Shown here: in pieces, positions 1 to 7,204 of the stretch | Layout: every line of letters begins with the position of its first letter | Numbering within the stretch: the first letter of the stretch is position 1 | DNA from: an uncultured Desulfovibrio sp. | GTDB lineage: Bacteria; Desulfobacterota; Desulfovibrionia; Desulfovibrionales; Desulfovibrionaceae | DNA: 22,985 bases | Direction: 5' to 3' | NCBI GenBank assembly: GCA_900550745.1 | Contig: URTO01000002.1 | Location: forward strand, 1 to 22,985 | Position numbers and translations under genes: made by a program | Notes under the pieces: generated by a model | Database searches by the model: none | The model's input: only the letters and a program-made list of their open reading frames with translations | Told to the model about the DNA's origin: nothing

Positions 1-303
1 TTTTTGCAACATTTCCTCTTTACGCCTGAAACGCAGCACAGCTATGTCTATAAGCTGAGCGGTGGCGAGCGCCGCCGCATGGGGCGACAGCGCGTAAATG
101 TCCATCTGGTCGAGCAGGTTTTCCGTAGGGATGGAGGGACGCGGCGGCAGGGGGCTTTCGGATTGGGTGCCGGGATTCACGGGGCGCAGGCGTTGGGCCG
201 GGCGCTCGTCCGTCGAACGCTCCTCATGCAGGATGACGCCCGCCGAAGCCGTGCCGGACACGACCATCCCCGCCGCCAGGCAAAAACTCAGGACACGGAT
301 CAC
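1..303 (-). CDS. Partial secreted/periplasmic protein of unknown function
   Basis: An open frame starts at a GTG (303-301) that overlaps the TGA of the preceding kinase gene (GTGA) and runs off the left edge without a stop, giving 101 visible codons. The N-terminus, MIRVLSFCLAAGMVVSGTASA, is a typical Sec signal peptide with an Ala-X-Ala-like cleavage site near residue 21. The mature part begins with a Pro/Arg-rich linker (residues ~30-58). A more helical stretch follows with the segment LLDQMDIYALSPHAAALATA and a basic patch, LRFRRKEE. I do not recognise the family. The start is chosen because it gives a complete signal peptide and is translationally coupled to the upstream gene; the ribosome site is weak. 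As the last visible gene of the T3SS/partner-switch transcript it could be an envelope component, but its function is open. Confidence 0.6.
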   Translation of the reverse strand, partial: MIRVLSFCLAAGMVVSGTASAGVILHEERSTDERPAQRLRPVNPGTQSESPLPPRPSIPTENLLDQMDIYALSPHAAALATAQLIDIAVLRFRRKEEMLQK

Positions 304-716
304 TCTGGCAACGCGAAATAGAGTTCGATGATATTCGATCGTTCGCAGTAGGCATAGGTATAGTGGGCCACTACGGACTTGATCAAATGGATGCCGAGCC
401 CACCCACGGGGCGCTCGTCCACGCCGAGTGACACATCAGGAACCGGCGCCTCAAGGAAAGGATCGAAAGGCGCGCCCCAGTCCTGCACCTTAAAGCAGAA
501 GTACGGCACGTTGTCGAGCCTCACTTCCCGGCAGGCGACCTGCGCTTCGCCGGGGGCATCCGGGTAGGCATAGCTGAATACGTTGACCAAAAGCTCCTCA
601 GCGGCAAGCTCCACCTGCGGGATCAGCGGCCTGTATGCGGGAGGGATGGCCTCGTGGATAAAGGTATTGACATTCGCCAACTGCTCAAGGCTGGCCGGAA
701 CGCTGAGCGTCGCCAT
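300..716 (-). CDS. RsbW-like anti-sigma factor / serine kinase (HATPase)
   Basis: This 138-residue protein has the layout of GHKL-type anti-sigma kinases (RsbW, SpoIIAB, Bordetella BtrW). An N-box-like segment, ELAAEELLVNVFSYAY, lies at ~39-54. A G1-type box, DWGAPFDP, lies at ~79-86, and a G2-type box, GGLGIHLIKSVV, at ~104-115. Family knowledge: such proteins bind ATP, phosphorylate a STAS-domain antagonist on serine, and sequester either a sigma factor or another partner. It lies 10 bp after the STAS gene, the standard pairing. The start follows GGAGG (GAGGCGATC before ATG). The matching PP2C phosphatase (RsbU/BtrU type) is not in the window. Its position at the end of a T3SS operon suggests it controls secretion or T3SS expression; that is inference. 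Confidence 0.85.
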   Translation of the reverse strand: MATLSVPASLEQLANVNTFIHEAIPPAYRPLIPQVELAAEELLVNVFSYAYPDAPGEAQVACREVRLDNVPYFCFKVQDWGAPFDPFLEAPVPDVSLGVDERPVGGLGIHLIKSVVAHYTYAYCERSNIIELYFALPE

Positions 717-726
717 GATCGCCTCC

Positions 727-1062
727 TCAGGAAAGGGCGCTGACGGCCTCGTCGCGCGTGGCGTAGATGGGAAGCATGGAGCTGAACCCCGAAATCTTGA
801 AAACTTCCGCCACCATCGACTGCATGGGGCAAAACGCCAGCGTCGCCGCGGCGGACTTGCTCGCCTTGACCATCGTCAAAATGACCCGCAACCCTGCCGA
901 ACTGATGTATTCGACGCCGCCAAGATCCACCACGACCCTTTTGGCCCCGGAATCCAAAAGCTCGCGGCAGGAGGTTTCAAAAACGTTCGCTGTGGTTGCG
1001 TCAATCCTTCCGGTAAGCGCAATGATGTTGACGCAGCCCTGTTCCGATGTAACGACTTGCAT
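727..1062 (-). CDS. STAS-domain anti-sigma factor antagonist (RsbV/BtrV-like)
   Basis: This is a single STAS domain of 111 residues, the usual length of SpoIIAA/RsbV proteins. It has the beta-strand IIALTGRIDATTA near the start and the diagnostic segment VVDLGGVEYISSAGLRVIL at ~44-62. Ser54 or Ser55 is the expected phosphorylation site for the partner kinase encoded immediately downstream. ATG at 1062 is preceded by AGGAAG. The gene follows sctR by 23 bp, so it is probably co-transcribed with the secretion apparatus. In Bordetella the related BtrV/BtrW pair controls T3SS activity, which makes a similar role likely here; the actual target cannot be read from the sequence. Confidence 0.88.
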   Translation of the reverse strand: MQVVTSEQGCVNIIALTGRIDATTANVFETSCRELLDSGAKRVVVDLGGVEYISSAGLRVILTMVKASKSAAATLAFCPMQSMVAEVFKISGFSSMLPIYATRDEAVSALS

Positions 1063-1085
1063 ACGTATTCTTCCTGATGTTGTTG

Positions 1086-1736
1086 CTATTTATAGCTTAA
1101 GAGCAATCCTTGACTGATCTTGAGCCACCCGTCAAGGGTCACGAAAAGCAGGAGTTTGAAGGGCAGGGAAATGGTCATGGGGGATACCATCATCATGCCC
1201 ATCGCCAACAGGATGTTGGAAATGATGAGGTCGATGGCGATAAACGGCAGATACAGCAGGAACCCCACCTGAAACGCCTTGGTCAATTCGGAAATGGTGA
1301 ACGCGGGCACGAGGATCAGCAGGTTGTCTTTGGAAATCCGATCATGCTGTTCCTTGGGCCAGATGCGTTTCGCCGTGCTCATGAAGGCCCGGAGCACGCC
1401 GTCCTCCGTATTGTCCGAGAGGAACTTGCGCAGCGGCGGCGACAGCTTGTCGACGATGCCGATGACTTCCTTAGGCGAAGGATCCGCGCTGATCTGGAGT
1501 TTCCCGGCGATGTCCATCGTACTCATCATCATGGGGGCCATGATGAACAGGCTCAAGATGATGGCAAGGCCGTTCATGACCATCGCGGGCGGAACCTGCT
1601 GCACGCCGAGGGCGTTGCGCACGAGCGACGTGACCACAACGATCTTCACGTAGGACGTGACCATCATCAGGAAAAACGGGGCAAGGCCCAGCAGCGCCAT
1701 GCCCGCAATGAAATACAACGGATTCACGCCCGTCAT
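1086..1736 (-). CDS. sctR: SctR, export-gate membrane protein (YscR/FliP family)
   Basis: A 216-residue polytopic membrane protein of the FliP/YscR family. Together with SctS and SctT it forms the helical core complex that opens the secretion pore. Visible features are a hydrophobic N-terminal segment (IAGMALLGLAPFFLMMVTSY), the family stretch SYVKIVVVTSLVRNALGVQQ-PPAMVMNGLA, and a hydrophilic loop at ~80-135. The C-terminal part carries LLILVPAFTISELTKAFQVG and a hydrophobic stretch ending in VSPMTISLPFKLLLFV. The length equals YscR (~217). It starts 2 bp after the sctQ stop, with GGGAG upstream of the ATG. Unusually, sctS/T/U do not follow; a STAS gene does. Confidence 0.96.
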   Translation of the reverse strand: MTGVNPLYFIAGMALLGLAPFFLMMVTSYVKIVVVTSLVRNALGVQQVPPAMVMNGLAIILSLFIMAPMMMSTMDIAGKLQISADPSPKEVIGIVDKLSPPLRKFLSDNTEDGVLRAFMSTAKRIWPKEQHDRISKDNLLILVPAFTISELTKAFQVGFLLYLPFIAIDLIISNILLAMGMMMVSPMTISLPFKLLLFVTLDGWLKISQGLLLSYK

Positions 1737-1738
1737 GC

Positions 1739-2017
1739 CTATTCTCCCGCCTTGCCGAGGCTGACGACCTGCACGCCGAGCGTCCCGTTCAGATCCACAA
1801 GCCGCCCCTTGCCGATGGATTTGCCGTTGGCGTACAGCGTGACCGGGGCGAGCGCATCGCCGCCGAACGCAAAGGTATAGCCGGGGGCGAGCGTCTCCAC
1901 GTCCCGCACCGTCATGAGGCGGCGTTCCAGTTCAAAGGTCAGCGTCACTTCCAGTTCGCCGGCATCGACGCCTTCGGACGGCGCGGCCCCGGCAGCCGCA
2001 TTGTTTTCGTCGGACAT
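1739..2017 (-). CDS. SctQ-C, putative short form from an internal start in sctQ
   Basis: Inside sctQ, in frame, an ATG at 2017 is preceded by GAGGAGGAGCCC, an excellent Shine-Dalgarno sequence with five-base spacing. It would make a 92-residue protein (MSDENNAAAGAAPSEGVD then the complete SpoA domain). Family knowledge: Yersinia YscQ and Salmonella SsaQ produce such a C-terminal fragment from an internal start, and it joins full-length SctQ in the platform. The start falls in a low-complexity Ala/acidic linker just before the domain, the position expected for a functional separate product. The Glu-Glu-Glu-Pro codons that create the site could be coincidental, so protein evidence is needed. 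Confidence 0.6.
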   Translation of the reverse strand: MSDENNAAAGAAPSEGVDAGELEVTLTFELERRLMTVRDVETLAPGYTFAFGGDALAPVTLYANGKSIGKGRLVDLNGTLGVQVVSLGKAGE

Positions 2018-2794
2018 GGGCTCCTCCTCAGGGTTCAGGACGGAAAGGATGGTCGCGCGGCCCTCCGCAAGGGAGCAGGCGAACGCAAGGGAACGCGACG
2101 TGGCGCAGAGGCGGAGCGCAGCGCGGCCCTCGCGCGCCGGATAAACTTCCGGCAGCAGCACGTCGTCAGGTTCAAGGGAAGACAACTCGTTGACGGAAAG
2201 CCGCATACGGCCCGCTTCGAGGCTGACCGGAACCGGCACGTTCCCGGCAAGCCCCGGTGCGCGGCGGCGCGGCAGGGCGTCCAGACGTTCCGCCAGTTCA
2301 AGCGCACTCTCCCGATCCGGCAGGCACAGCCTGACGGGGATCGGATACGCCTCTGCCGAGGCCGCCGCCGGGACGCGCAGCGTCAGGGGGAGCGCACAAA
2401 CGGCAGGTTCCGCCGCCTTGATCATCCGAATGTTGCGGACAGCCAGCGGCACATGCAAAAAGGATTGGGCCAGTTCCGCCAGAGGAGCCGCCAGCAAGCC
2501 GAGAACCGCCAACTGGAGCGCCTCAGGCAGCGCGGCGTCCGGAGGCACATCCGCCACCGCCGGATGCAAAGCCAGCAAGCGCAGGCTGCCGAGTTCCATG
2601 CGCCATGCCCGCTCGCCGCAAACGATGTCAAAAGCGCATACCGGAGGAACCGGGGCCGTAAGGTACGCGGCCTCCAGCGCGCACGGCGTACCGGCCACAT
2701 CAATGGGCCACGGCTGCGCCCGCGTACACAGCAGGTTGAAGACGTGCGCCTCAAGCGGCGAAAGCGCCGGAGCCCGGAAAGGCAGTATCTCCAT
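1739..2794 (-). CDS. sctQ: SctQ, sorting-platform C-ring protein
   Basis: A 351-residue protein whose last ~75 residues form a SpoA/FliN-type domain (GELEVTLTFELERRLMTVRD through GTLGVQVVSLGK). This domain is diagnostic of SctQ, the cytosolic pod/C-ring component that links SctK to SctL/SctN. The N-terminal two thirds are poorly conserved, Ala/Leu/Pro-rich and typical of the family, with a probable second SpoA-like region around residues 175-265. The start is set at the ATG at 2794 (MEILPFRAP) because GGAGGAG stands four bases upstream. A longer reading from TTG at 2857 lacks a ribosome site. An internal start near codon 260 is treated separately. The gene lies between sctP and sctR, as in ysc operons. 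Confidence 0.9.
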   Translation of the reverse strand: MEILPFRAPALSPLEAHVFNLLCTRAQPWPIDVAGTPCALEAAYLTAPVPPVCAFDIVCGERAWRMELGSLRLLALHPAVADVPPDAALPEALQLAVLGLLAAPLAELAQSFLHVPLAVRNIRMIKAAEPAVCALPLTLRVPAAASAEAYPIPVRLCLPDRESALELAERLDALPRRRAPGLAGNVPVPVSLEAGRMRLSVNELSSLEPDDVLLPEVYPAREGRAALRLCATSRSLAFACSLAEGRATILSVLNPEEEPMSDENNAAAGAAPSEGVDAGELEVTLTFELERRLMTVRDVETLAPGYTFAFGGDALAPVTLYANGKSIGKGRLVDLNGTLGVQVVSLGKAGE

Positions 2795-2892
2795 GTACTC
2801 CTCCGCCCCCGGCAATGGAGGGCTTGCTGCAAAAGGTTGCGGGCCGCGCCCCTTCAAACGGCTGGCGCGGCGTTCCTCCCCGTGCGCCGGGT

Positions 2893-3561
2893 TCAGGCAT
2901 CCCGTTCGTCCGGGGCGACATACTCGCCGCGCGACTGCCGGCGCCCATCGCCGTTTTCGGCTTCGGCCCCGTCCCCTTCGGAAACCACTTCGACGCGGAC
3001 ATCCTTTTCAAACGGCTCAAGCCGCGCCTTCAAGGATTCCTGCGCGCCGACGAGGGTTTGAAAGGATGCGGCGTTGTCCGTCGCCAAACGAACCGACAGC
3101 ATGCCGTCGATCCCGCGCTGAAGCCGGATTTCGGTTCCGGGGAGGATATCCTTGCCAAGGGTAAGGCGGATCTCGTGGCCCCCATCAGGCCCGGAAACCA
3201 GAATCCGCTCCACGAGCTTTTCCGCCAGCGCGCCCAAATCCGGGGCATCCCCGGACGGAGCCGCCGCTTCAGCCTGCGCCATGCGTCCGGCAAAAAGCGT
3301 ATCCAGCGGCCCGGCCATCCGGGAAAACATGCTGGAAAGCCCTTCGGCCTCGGCTGGGGCATCCTCATCGGAAGCATGGGAATCCCCGCGCCCTTCGTCG
3401 GAACCTCCCCCGGACCCCTGCCGTTCGTCAAGCGGGCCCCGCCGCATGGCCTGCTGAAAGATGTCCACGTCCGCACCTGACGGCGCAGCCATCCCGGACG
3501 CCGCAGACCGGCCTTCAGCCTGTCCGAGCCGGGACATATCCACCTTCATGAAATCAGCCAT
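2893..3561 (-). CDS. sctP: SctP, needle-length/substrate-switch regulator
   Basis: A 222-residue protein in the YscP/HpaP position between sctO and sctQ. Residues ~1-100 are Gly/Ser/Asp-rich and probably disordered. Residues ~105-195 form a compact domain (LAEKLVERILVSGPDGGHEI, then LGKDILPGTEIRLQRG) resembling the C-terminal switch domain of the FliK/YscP/HpaP group. SctP is secreted, measures the needle and flips SctU to later substrates. It is much shorter than Yersinia YscP (~515), which would predict a short needle if the ruler model holds. The start ATG at 3561 is supported by GGGAGGTG. A 230-bp untranslated stretch separates it from sctO and holds a short hairpin (GGAGGG/CCCTCC near 3724-3742) but no convincing gene. 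Confidence 0.78.
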   Translation of the reverse strand: MADFMKVDMSRLGQAEGRSAASGMAAPSGADVDIFQQAMRRGPLDERQGSGGGSDEGRGDSHASDEDAPAEAEGLSSMFSRMAGPLDTLFAGRMAQAEAAAPSGDAPDLGALAEKLVERILVSGPDGGHEIRLTLGKDILPGTEIRLQRGIDGMLSVRLATDNAASFQTLVGAQESLKARLEPFEKDVRVEVVSEGDGAEAENGDGRRQSRGEYVAPDERDA

Positions 3562-3791
3562 GCGGCACCTCCCGCTTTTCTCCGGTTATGGACGGGTTGT
3601 TTCATTGTGAAAGGGCCATCGCTCCAACCGGCACGCAGCCCCCGAAAAGCCATACGCGCATGGCGGACACAAAAACATTTGGGAAGGGGGATACCTTCCG
3701 TATCGGCAGATTCCGGGACGCCGGAGGGGAAACGTCCCTCCAGAAAGCCTCCCTTTCCCGCAATGCCCCTGCCCATGCGGGGCGAAACGGC

Positions 3792-4283
3792 CTAAAGCTC
3801 GCCTTCTGCCCCCTGAGGCGGCAGCGGTTTGAATTCTTCCATTTCCAAATCTTCCAGACGCTCGGCCTCGCGCTTGGCCTCGACGAGCCAGATATCCCGA
3901 TGCGCCACGATCTTGGCCGTCTCGTGCTGGGCCTGCCGCGCGGCTTCCCTGGCCTTGCGCGCGTCCTCCTGACGTTTTTTCACATCCTCAAGCGCTTTGG
4001 CAATGGCTTCTTCCAGCTTCAGCTCGCCGTCGGCCAACGCACCGAGCCCGGCCTTGAACACATCCAGTTCCTTGAGGCTCAGGCCCTTGCCCATGATCGC
4101 GTCATAGCGGCGCTCAACCTCTTCCTGACGCCAGACCTTGTAGCGCTCCAGCTCCCTGCGGCACCGCTCCACCGCCTCCTGCGCCTCAACCACGGCGCGC
4201 TCGGCGGCGCTGAGGGCATTCTTTGCCGCATCCTCCCGGTATTCGCGCACTCTAAGCAATGGGGCCAGAGGATACTTTTCCAC
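3792..4283 (-). CDS. sctO: SctO, ATPase stalk protein (YscO/FliJ-like)
   Basis: A 163-residue, highly charged and almost wholly helical protein with an extended coiled coil. Runs such as ALSAAERAVVEAQEAVERCR and VKKRQEDARKAREAARQAQH alternate hydrophobic and charged positions. The N-terminus MEKYPLAPLLRVREYREDAA matches the opening usual in SctO/FliJ proteins, where an arginine-rich first helix follows a PL-LL motif. SctO inserts into the centre of the SctN hexamer and couples it to SctV. The start is a GTG two bases after the sctN stop, indicating tight coupling. Length is near YscO (154) and SsaO/InvI. Confidence 0.88.
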   Translation of the reverse strand: MEKYPLAPLLRVREYREDAAKNALSAAERAVVEAQEAVERCRRELERYKVWRQEEVERRYDAIMGKGLSLKELDVFKAGLGALADGELKLEEAIAKALEDVKKRQEDARKAREAARQAQHETAKIVAHRDIWLVEAKREAERLEDLEMEEFKPLPPQGAEGEL

Positions 4284-4285
4284 GC

Positions 4286-5602
4286 TCAGGCCACCACCTT
4301 ATACAGCGCCTGCAACGTTTCCTCAAAAGTGCTTTTTTCGTCCAACCCCTGCCTGAGGAACGCGTTTACGGCGTTGATCCGGGCCAGCGCGTCGTCGGCT
4401 TCCTTGTCAGAGCCTTTCTTGTATTCGCCGATCTGCACGAGCAATTCCACCTCGGCGAACTTCGCCAGCACCTTGCGGAGCGCCTGCGCGGCTTTCTTGT
4501 GCTCCTTCGTAACGATGGCGTTCATGACGCGGCTGACGCTGGCCTGCACGTCGATGGCGGGGTAGTGGTTCGCCGCCGCCAGCTTGCGGGACAGGATGAT
4601 GTGCCCGTCAAGGATGGAACGGGTTTCGTCCGCGATGGGCTCCGTCATGTCGTCGCCCTCCACCAGCACGGTATACAGCGCCGTGATGGAGCCCTTGTCC
4701 GAATTGCCCGCCCGTTCCATCAGCTTGGGAAGCGTCGAAAACACGGACGGGGGGAAGCCGCGCCGGGTCGGGGGCTCGCCCGCGGCAAGGCCGATTTCGC
4801 GCTGCGCGCGCCCGAAACGGGTCACCGAGTCCATCATGAGCAGAACGCTCTTGTGCTGATCCCGGAAATATTCCGCCACCGCCGTGGCCGTGTACGCGGC
4901 CTTGAGGCGCTCCATCGACGAACGGTCGGATGTGGAGACGACCAGCACGGCCTTTTTCCGCCCTTCCGGGCCAAGGTCGTTCTCAATGAACTCGCGCACT
5001 TCGCGGCCCCGCTCGCCGATCAGCGCCAACACGCACACGTCGGCGGAACAGCCTTTGATGATGCTGGACAAGAGCGTACTTTTACCGCCGCCTGCCGCCG
5101 CAAAAATGCCCATGCGCTGGCCTTCGCCGCAGGTAAGCACCCCGTCGAGCACGCGCAGGCCCAGAGAAATCGGCCTGTCGATGATCTTGCGGAGCATGGG
5201 GTTCGGGGGATCGGCGTAGACCGGGTAATGAGTCCGGGGCTTGAGCGGAGGCCCGCCGTCGATGGGATCGCCAAGCCCGTTCAGGACGCGCCCAAGGAGA
5301 TCCTCACCCACGGGCACGGAATGGATTTCCCCCGTCGGGATGACTTCGGTGGCGGGCGAAATGCCCTGCAAATCGCCGAGCGGCGTCAACAGGGCCACCT
5401 GCTTGACGAAGCCCACGACCTCGGCCCGGAGCGTCCAGTCCTCCCACGGGTTGCGCAGGATGCACAGTTCGCCGACCTTCACCCCCGGCACCACGGCCCG
5501 GATGATGGTTCCCACGACCTGCTCCACGCGGCCCCGCACCTCCACCGAGGCGGTGGACTGCACCGCTTCCTCAAGAAGCGCTCCGATATATTCAAAGGCC
5601 AT
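4286..5602 (-). CDS. sctN: SctN, T3SS ATPase
   Basis: A 438-residue ATPase of the F1-beta/FliI family that unfolds substrates and strips chaperones at the base of the injectisome. The N-terminal beta-barrel region (~1-95) is followed by the Walker A loop AAAGGGKST at ~168-176. The GERGREVREF motif lies at ~196-205, and Walker B with its following signature, VLLMMDSVTRFGRAQRE, at ~253-269. A late conserved stretch, GHIILSRKLAAANHYPAIDV, precedes the helical C-terminus that contacts SctV. Length fits the family (430-440). Start ATG at 5602 has only a weak GGACGG site upstream. The gene heads the sctNOPQR block and follows a 320-bp gap that may hold its own promoter. Confidence 0.97.
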   Translation of the reverse strand: MAFEYIGALLEEAVQSTASVEVRGRVEQVVGTIIRAVVPGVKVGELCILRNPWEDWTLRAEVVGFVKQVALLTPLGDLQGISPATEVIPTGEIHSVPVGEDLLGRVLNGLGDPIDGGPPLKPRTHYPVYADPPNPMLRKIIDRPISLGLRVLDGVLTCGEGQRMGIFAAAGGGKSTLLSSIIKGCSADVCVLALIGERGREVREFIENDLGPEGRKKAVLVVSTSDRSSMERLKAAYTATAVAEYFRDQHKSVLLMMDSVTRFGRAQREIGLAAGEPPTRRGFPPSVFSTLPKLMERAGNSDKGSITALYTVLVEGDDMTEPIADETRSILDGHIILSRKLAAANHYPAIDVQASVSRVMNAIVTKEHKKAAQALRKVLAKFAEVELLVQIGEYKKGSDKEADDALARINAVNAFLRQGLDEKSTFEETLQALYKVVA

Positions 5603-5922
5603 AGGGCATCCGTCCGTTTATCAAACCATATCCGCGGGATGCGGCAGGCATTCGCCCGATTGCCCCGCAGGGGGAGACGTTCACGCGTTCAATGAAAACG
5701 ACGCCATAGCAAGCCACAATGCCAACTGAACACGTCCCCAAATATCAGAAAAGTGAATATCCCTGAGGGCACAGGTGGGCACCCTCCCCTTTCCCAATCG
5801 CGCCGCGAGCGGCGTACGCCGCCCTATACTGGGGGAACCGTGTACACCAATGAACCGGGCCGCACCCATATGTGGGGCCTGCGGCTGAAGCGGCTGTCGG
5901 CGCTGCCACACCCGGTTGCGCG
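5603..5922 (-). other. Intergenic gap between sctL and sctN with inverted repeats
   Basis: No credible gene is seen in these 320 bp. They correspond to the boundary between the Yersinia yscB-L and yscN-U operons, so an extra promoter is expected. On the minus strand just after sctL, AACCGGG...CCCGGTT encloses TGTGG...CCACA, a large imperfect stem-loop with no T tract (about 5853-5917). A perfect 14-base palindrome, GCGGCGTACGCCGC, lies at 5809-5822, overlapping a CGCCG/CGGCG hairpin. A sigma54-like TTGGCA...TTGCT at 5709-5725 has eleven bases between GG and GC instead of ten, so I do not call it a promoter. Confidence 0.5.
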
Positions 5923-6543
5923 CTATGAAGCGATTTTGGCGCGCAGGGCGTTTTCCAGCGCCTTGAGCTGCGTCTCAAGGCTGGCGTCAACCACGCCGAG
6001 CTCGCTTTCCAAGAGGCACGCCCCCCGTTCAAGGCGCGCATCCGACACGACATCCAGAAAACTGGCCCCGCCCGGCGCGGAGGCCAGCATGGACGCCAAC
6101 CCCTCCCGGACGGCCTTTTCGTCAGCGGGCGCCACGCGGATCGTCACATGCTGCTGATTGCGAACCGTCACCAGCGCATTGCGGACGATACGGACAATGC
6201 GTTCGTTTTCGTCAATCTCGCCGATGACCTTGCGCACGGCCGCCGTAACCACATTCACCAGCGTGGCCTCAATGCCTTCGATGTACTCGACCGACGACAG
6301 CACGGTCTCCATCACCTTCTCGGCATGTTCGAGGCGGCCTTCCTCCACGCCGTCGCGATAACCTTCCTCGCGCCGCCGCTCATAGGCTTCCCCGGCCTTG
6401 CGCTCCATGTCGGCCACGCGCCCGCGGGCCGCGTCAAGCACGGCGTTGGCCTCAAGAAGTATGGCGGCTTCAGAGGCTTTGAGCACACGCGTCCCGGCGG
6501 AGGGGGTTACCGTGTCCCCGGTCAATCGAAACAGGGAGCCCAT
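5923..6543 (-). CDS. sctL: SctL, ATPase stator protein (YscL/FliH-like)
   Basis: A 206-residue protein of the YscL/HrpE/FliH family, which bridges SctQ pods to the SctN ATPase. After a variable N-terminus comes a charged helix containing AYERRREEGYRDGVEEGRLE (residues ~53-72), with the glycine-spaced pattern usual for FliH/SctL. The globular C-terminal part contains VRKVIGEIDENERIVRIVRN and a segment resembling the peripheral-stalk delta subunit. ATG at 6543 (MGSLFRL) is chosen because AAGGAGGT stands ten bases upstream; a longer reading from 6588 has no such site. The start overlaps the end of sctK by 22 bp, indicating coupling. Confidence 0.92.
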   Translation of the reverse strand: MGSLFRLTGDTVTPSAGTRVLKASEAAILLEANAVLDAARGRVADMERKAGEAYERRREEGYRDGVEEGRLEHAEKVMETVLSSVEYIEGIEATLVNVVTAAVRKVIGEIDENERIVRIVRNALVTVRNQQHVTIRVAPADEKAVREGLASMLASAPGGASFLDVVSDARLERGACLLESELGVVDASLETQLKALENALRAKIAS

Positions 6544-7184
6544 TGCGGCGCGACCTCCTTCAGCAACAGCTTCTTCAGACCAAACCATACGGCCCGCTGA
6601 ACCGCGGGCGGCACTGACGGCGGCGCATCCTCAAGATTCCCGACGGCCCGTTCCTTCAAGGCGGCGGGCCAAGACGCGCGGCAAATGGCAATCGCCAGAC
6701 GTCCGTGGCGCTGCATACGTTCCAGAAGCGGCTCCCGGACGTCGCGGCTCAGGAAAAACTGCCGCACACTGCCGAGCTGATATTGCCCGCGCTGGATGCC
6801 GTAGCGGTACAGCGGTTCCCCCAGCGCCCCACGCAGGGCCAAGACAGGCTCGCGGGCGATGATGCGGGCCAGCTCCGCAGCGTGGACGCACACGCCGAAC
6901 ACCTTGCCCAGACGCTCCAGCTCTTCCGCGCTCAGAAAGGCCAAGCGCCGTGACTCGTCGGCGAAATCCCAAAAGCCTTCTTCCGGCGGGGCGACAGGCC
7001 ACGCCAATACGGGCGAGCCGCGCCGCGACAGTTCCGCCGCCACAACCGCCGCGTCCAAACCGGGAACGCGCCACTCTTCGGGGCAGTCCGGCACAGCGGA
7101 ATCCAAGCGGCCGTTGAAGGACAACATAGCCCGAAACAGCGCGGGTTTCCGCACAATGATGTCCGAAAAAAACGAGGTGTGCAT
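6522..7184 (-). CDS. sctK: SctK, sorting-platform accessory protein (YscK family)
   Basis: A 220-residue soluble protein between sctJ and sctL, the fixed place of YscK. The family is weakly conserved. Recognisable parts are the central helical block FLSAEELERLGKVFGVCVHA (~83-102) followed by AELARIIAREPVLALRGALG and a Tyr/Gln-rich segment. The C-terminus ends in a helix, FGLKKLLLKEVAPQW, comparable to the C-terminal helix of YscK/PscK. SctK links the cytosolic face of SctD to SctQ. The start ATG at 7184 has only a short AGG immediately before it, so initiation may depend on coupling to sctJ 20 bp upstream. Confidence 0.82.
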   Translation of the reverse strand: MHTSFFSDIIVRKPALFRAMLSFNGRLDSAVPDCPEEWRVPGLDAAVVAAELSRRGSPVLAWPVAPPEEGFWDFADESRRLAFLSAEELERLGKVFGVCVHAAELARIIAREPVLALRGALGEPLYRYGIQRGQYQLGSVRQFFLSRDVREPLLERMQRHGRLAIAICRASWPAALKERAVGNLEDAPPSVPPAVQRAVWFGLKKLLLKEVAPQWAPCFD

Positions 7185-7204
7185 ACCTGTCCGGCGTGCC
7201 GGCG

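Noticed and set aside
4..321. Plus-strand open frame at the left edge
   Set aside because: It is antisense to the signal-peptide gene and lacks a ribosome site.
3546..3776. Short minus-strand open frame between sctO and sctP
   Set aside because: It overlaps the sctP start in another frame, has no good ribosome site and resembles nothing known; the 230-bp spacer is better left as non-coding.
5709..5725. Sigma54-like promoter TTGGCA...TTGCT upstream of sctN on the minus strand
   Set aside because: Eleven bases lie between GG and GC; sigma54 promoters need ten. Kept only as a near-match in the gap description.
5681..5911. Short minus-strand open frame between sctL and sctN
   Set aside because: No ribosome site, composition unlike the neighbours, and it runs across palindromes.
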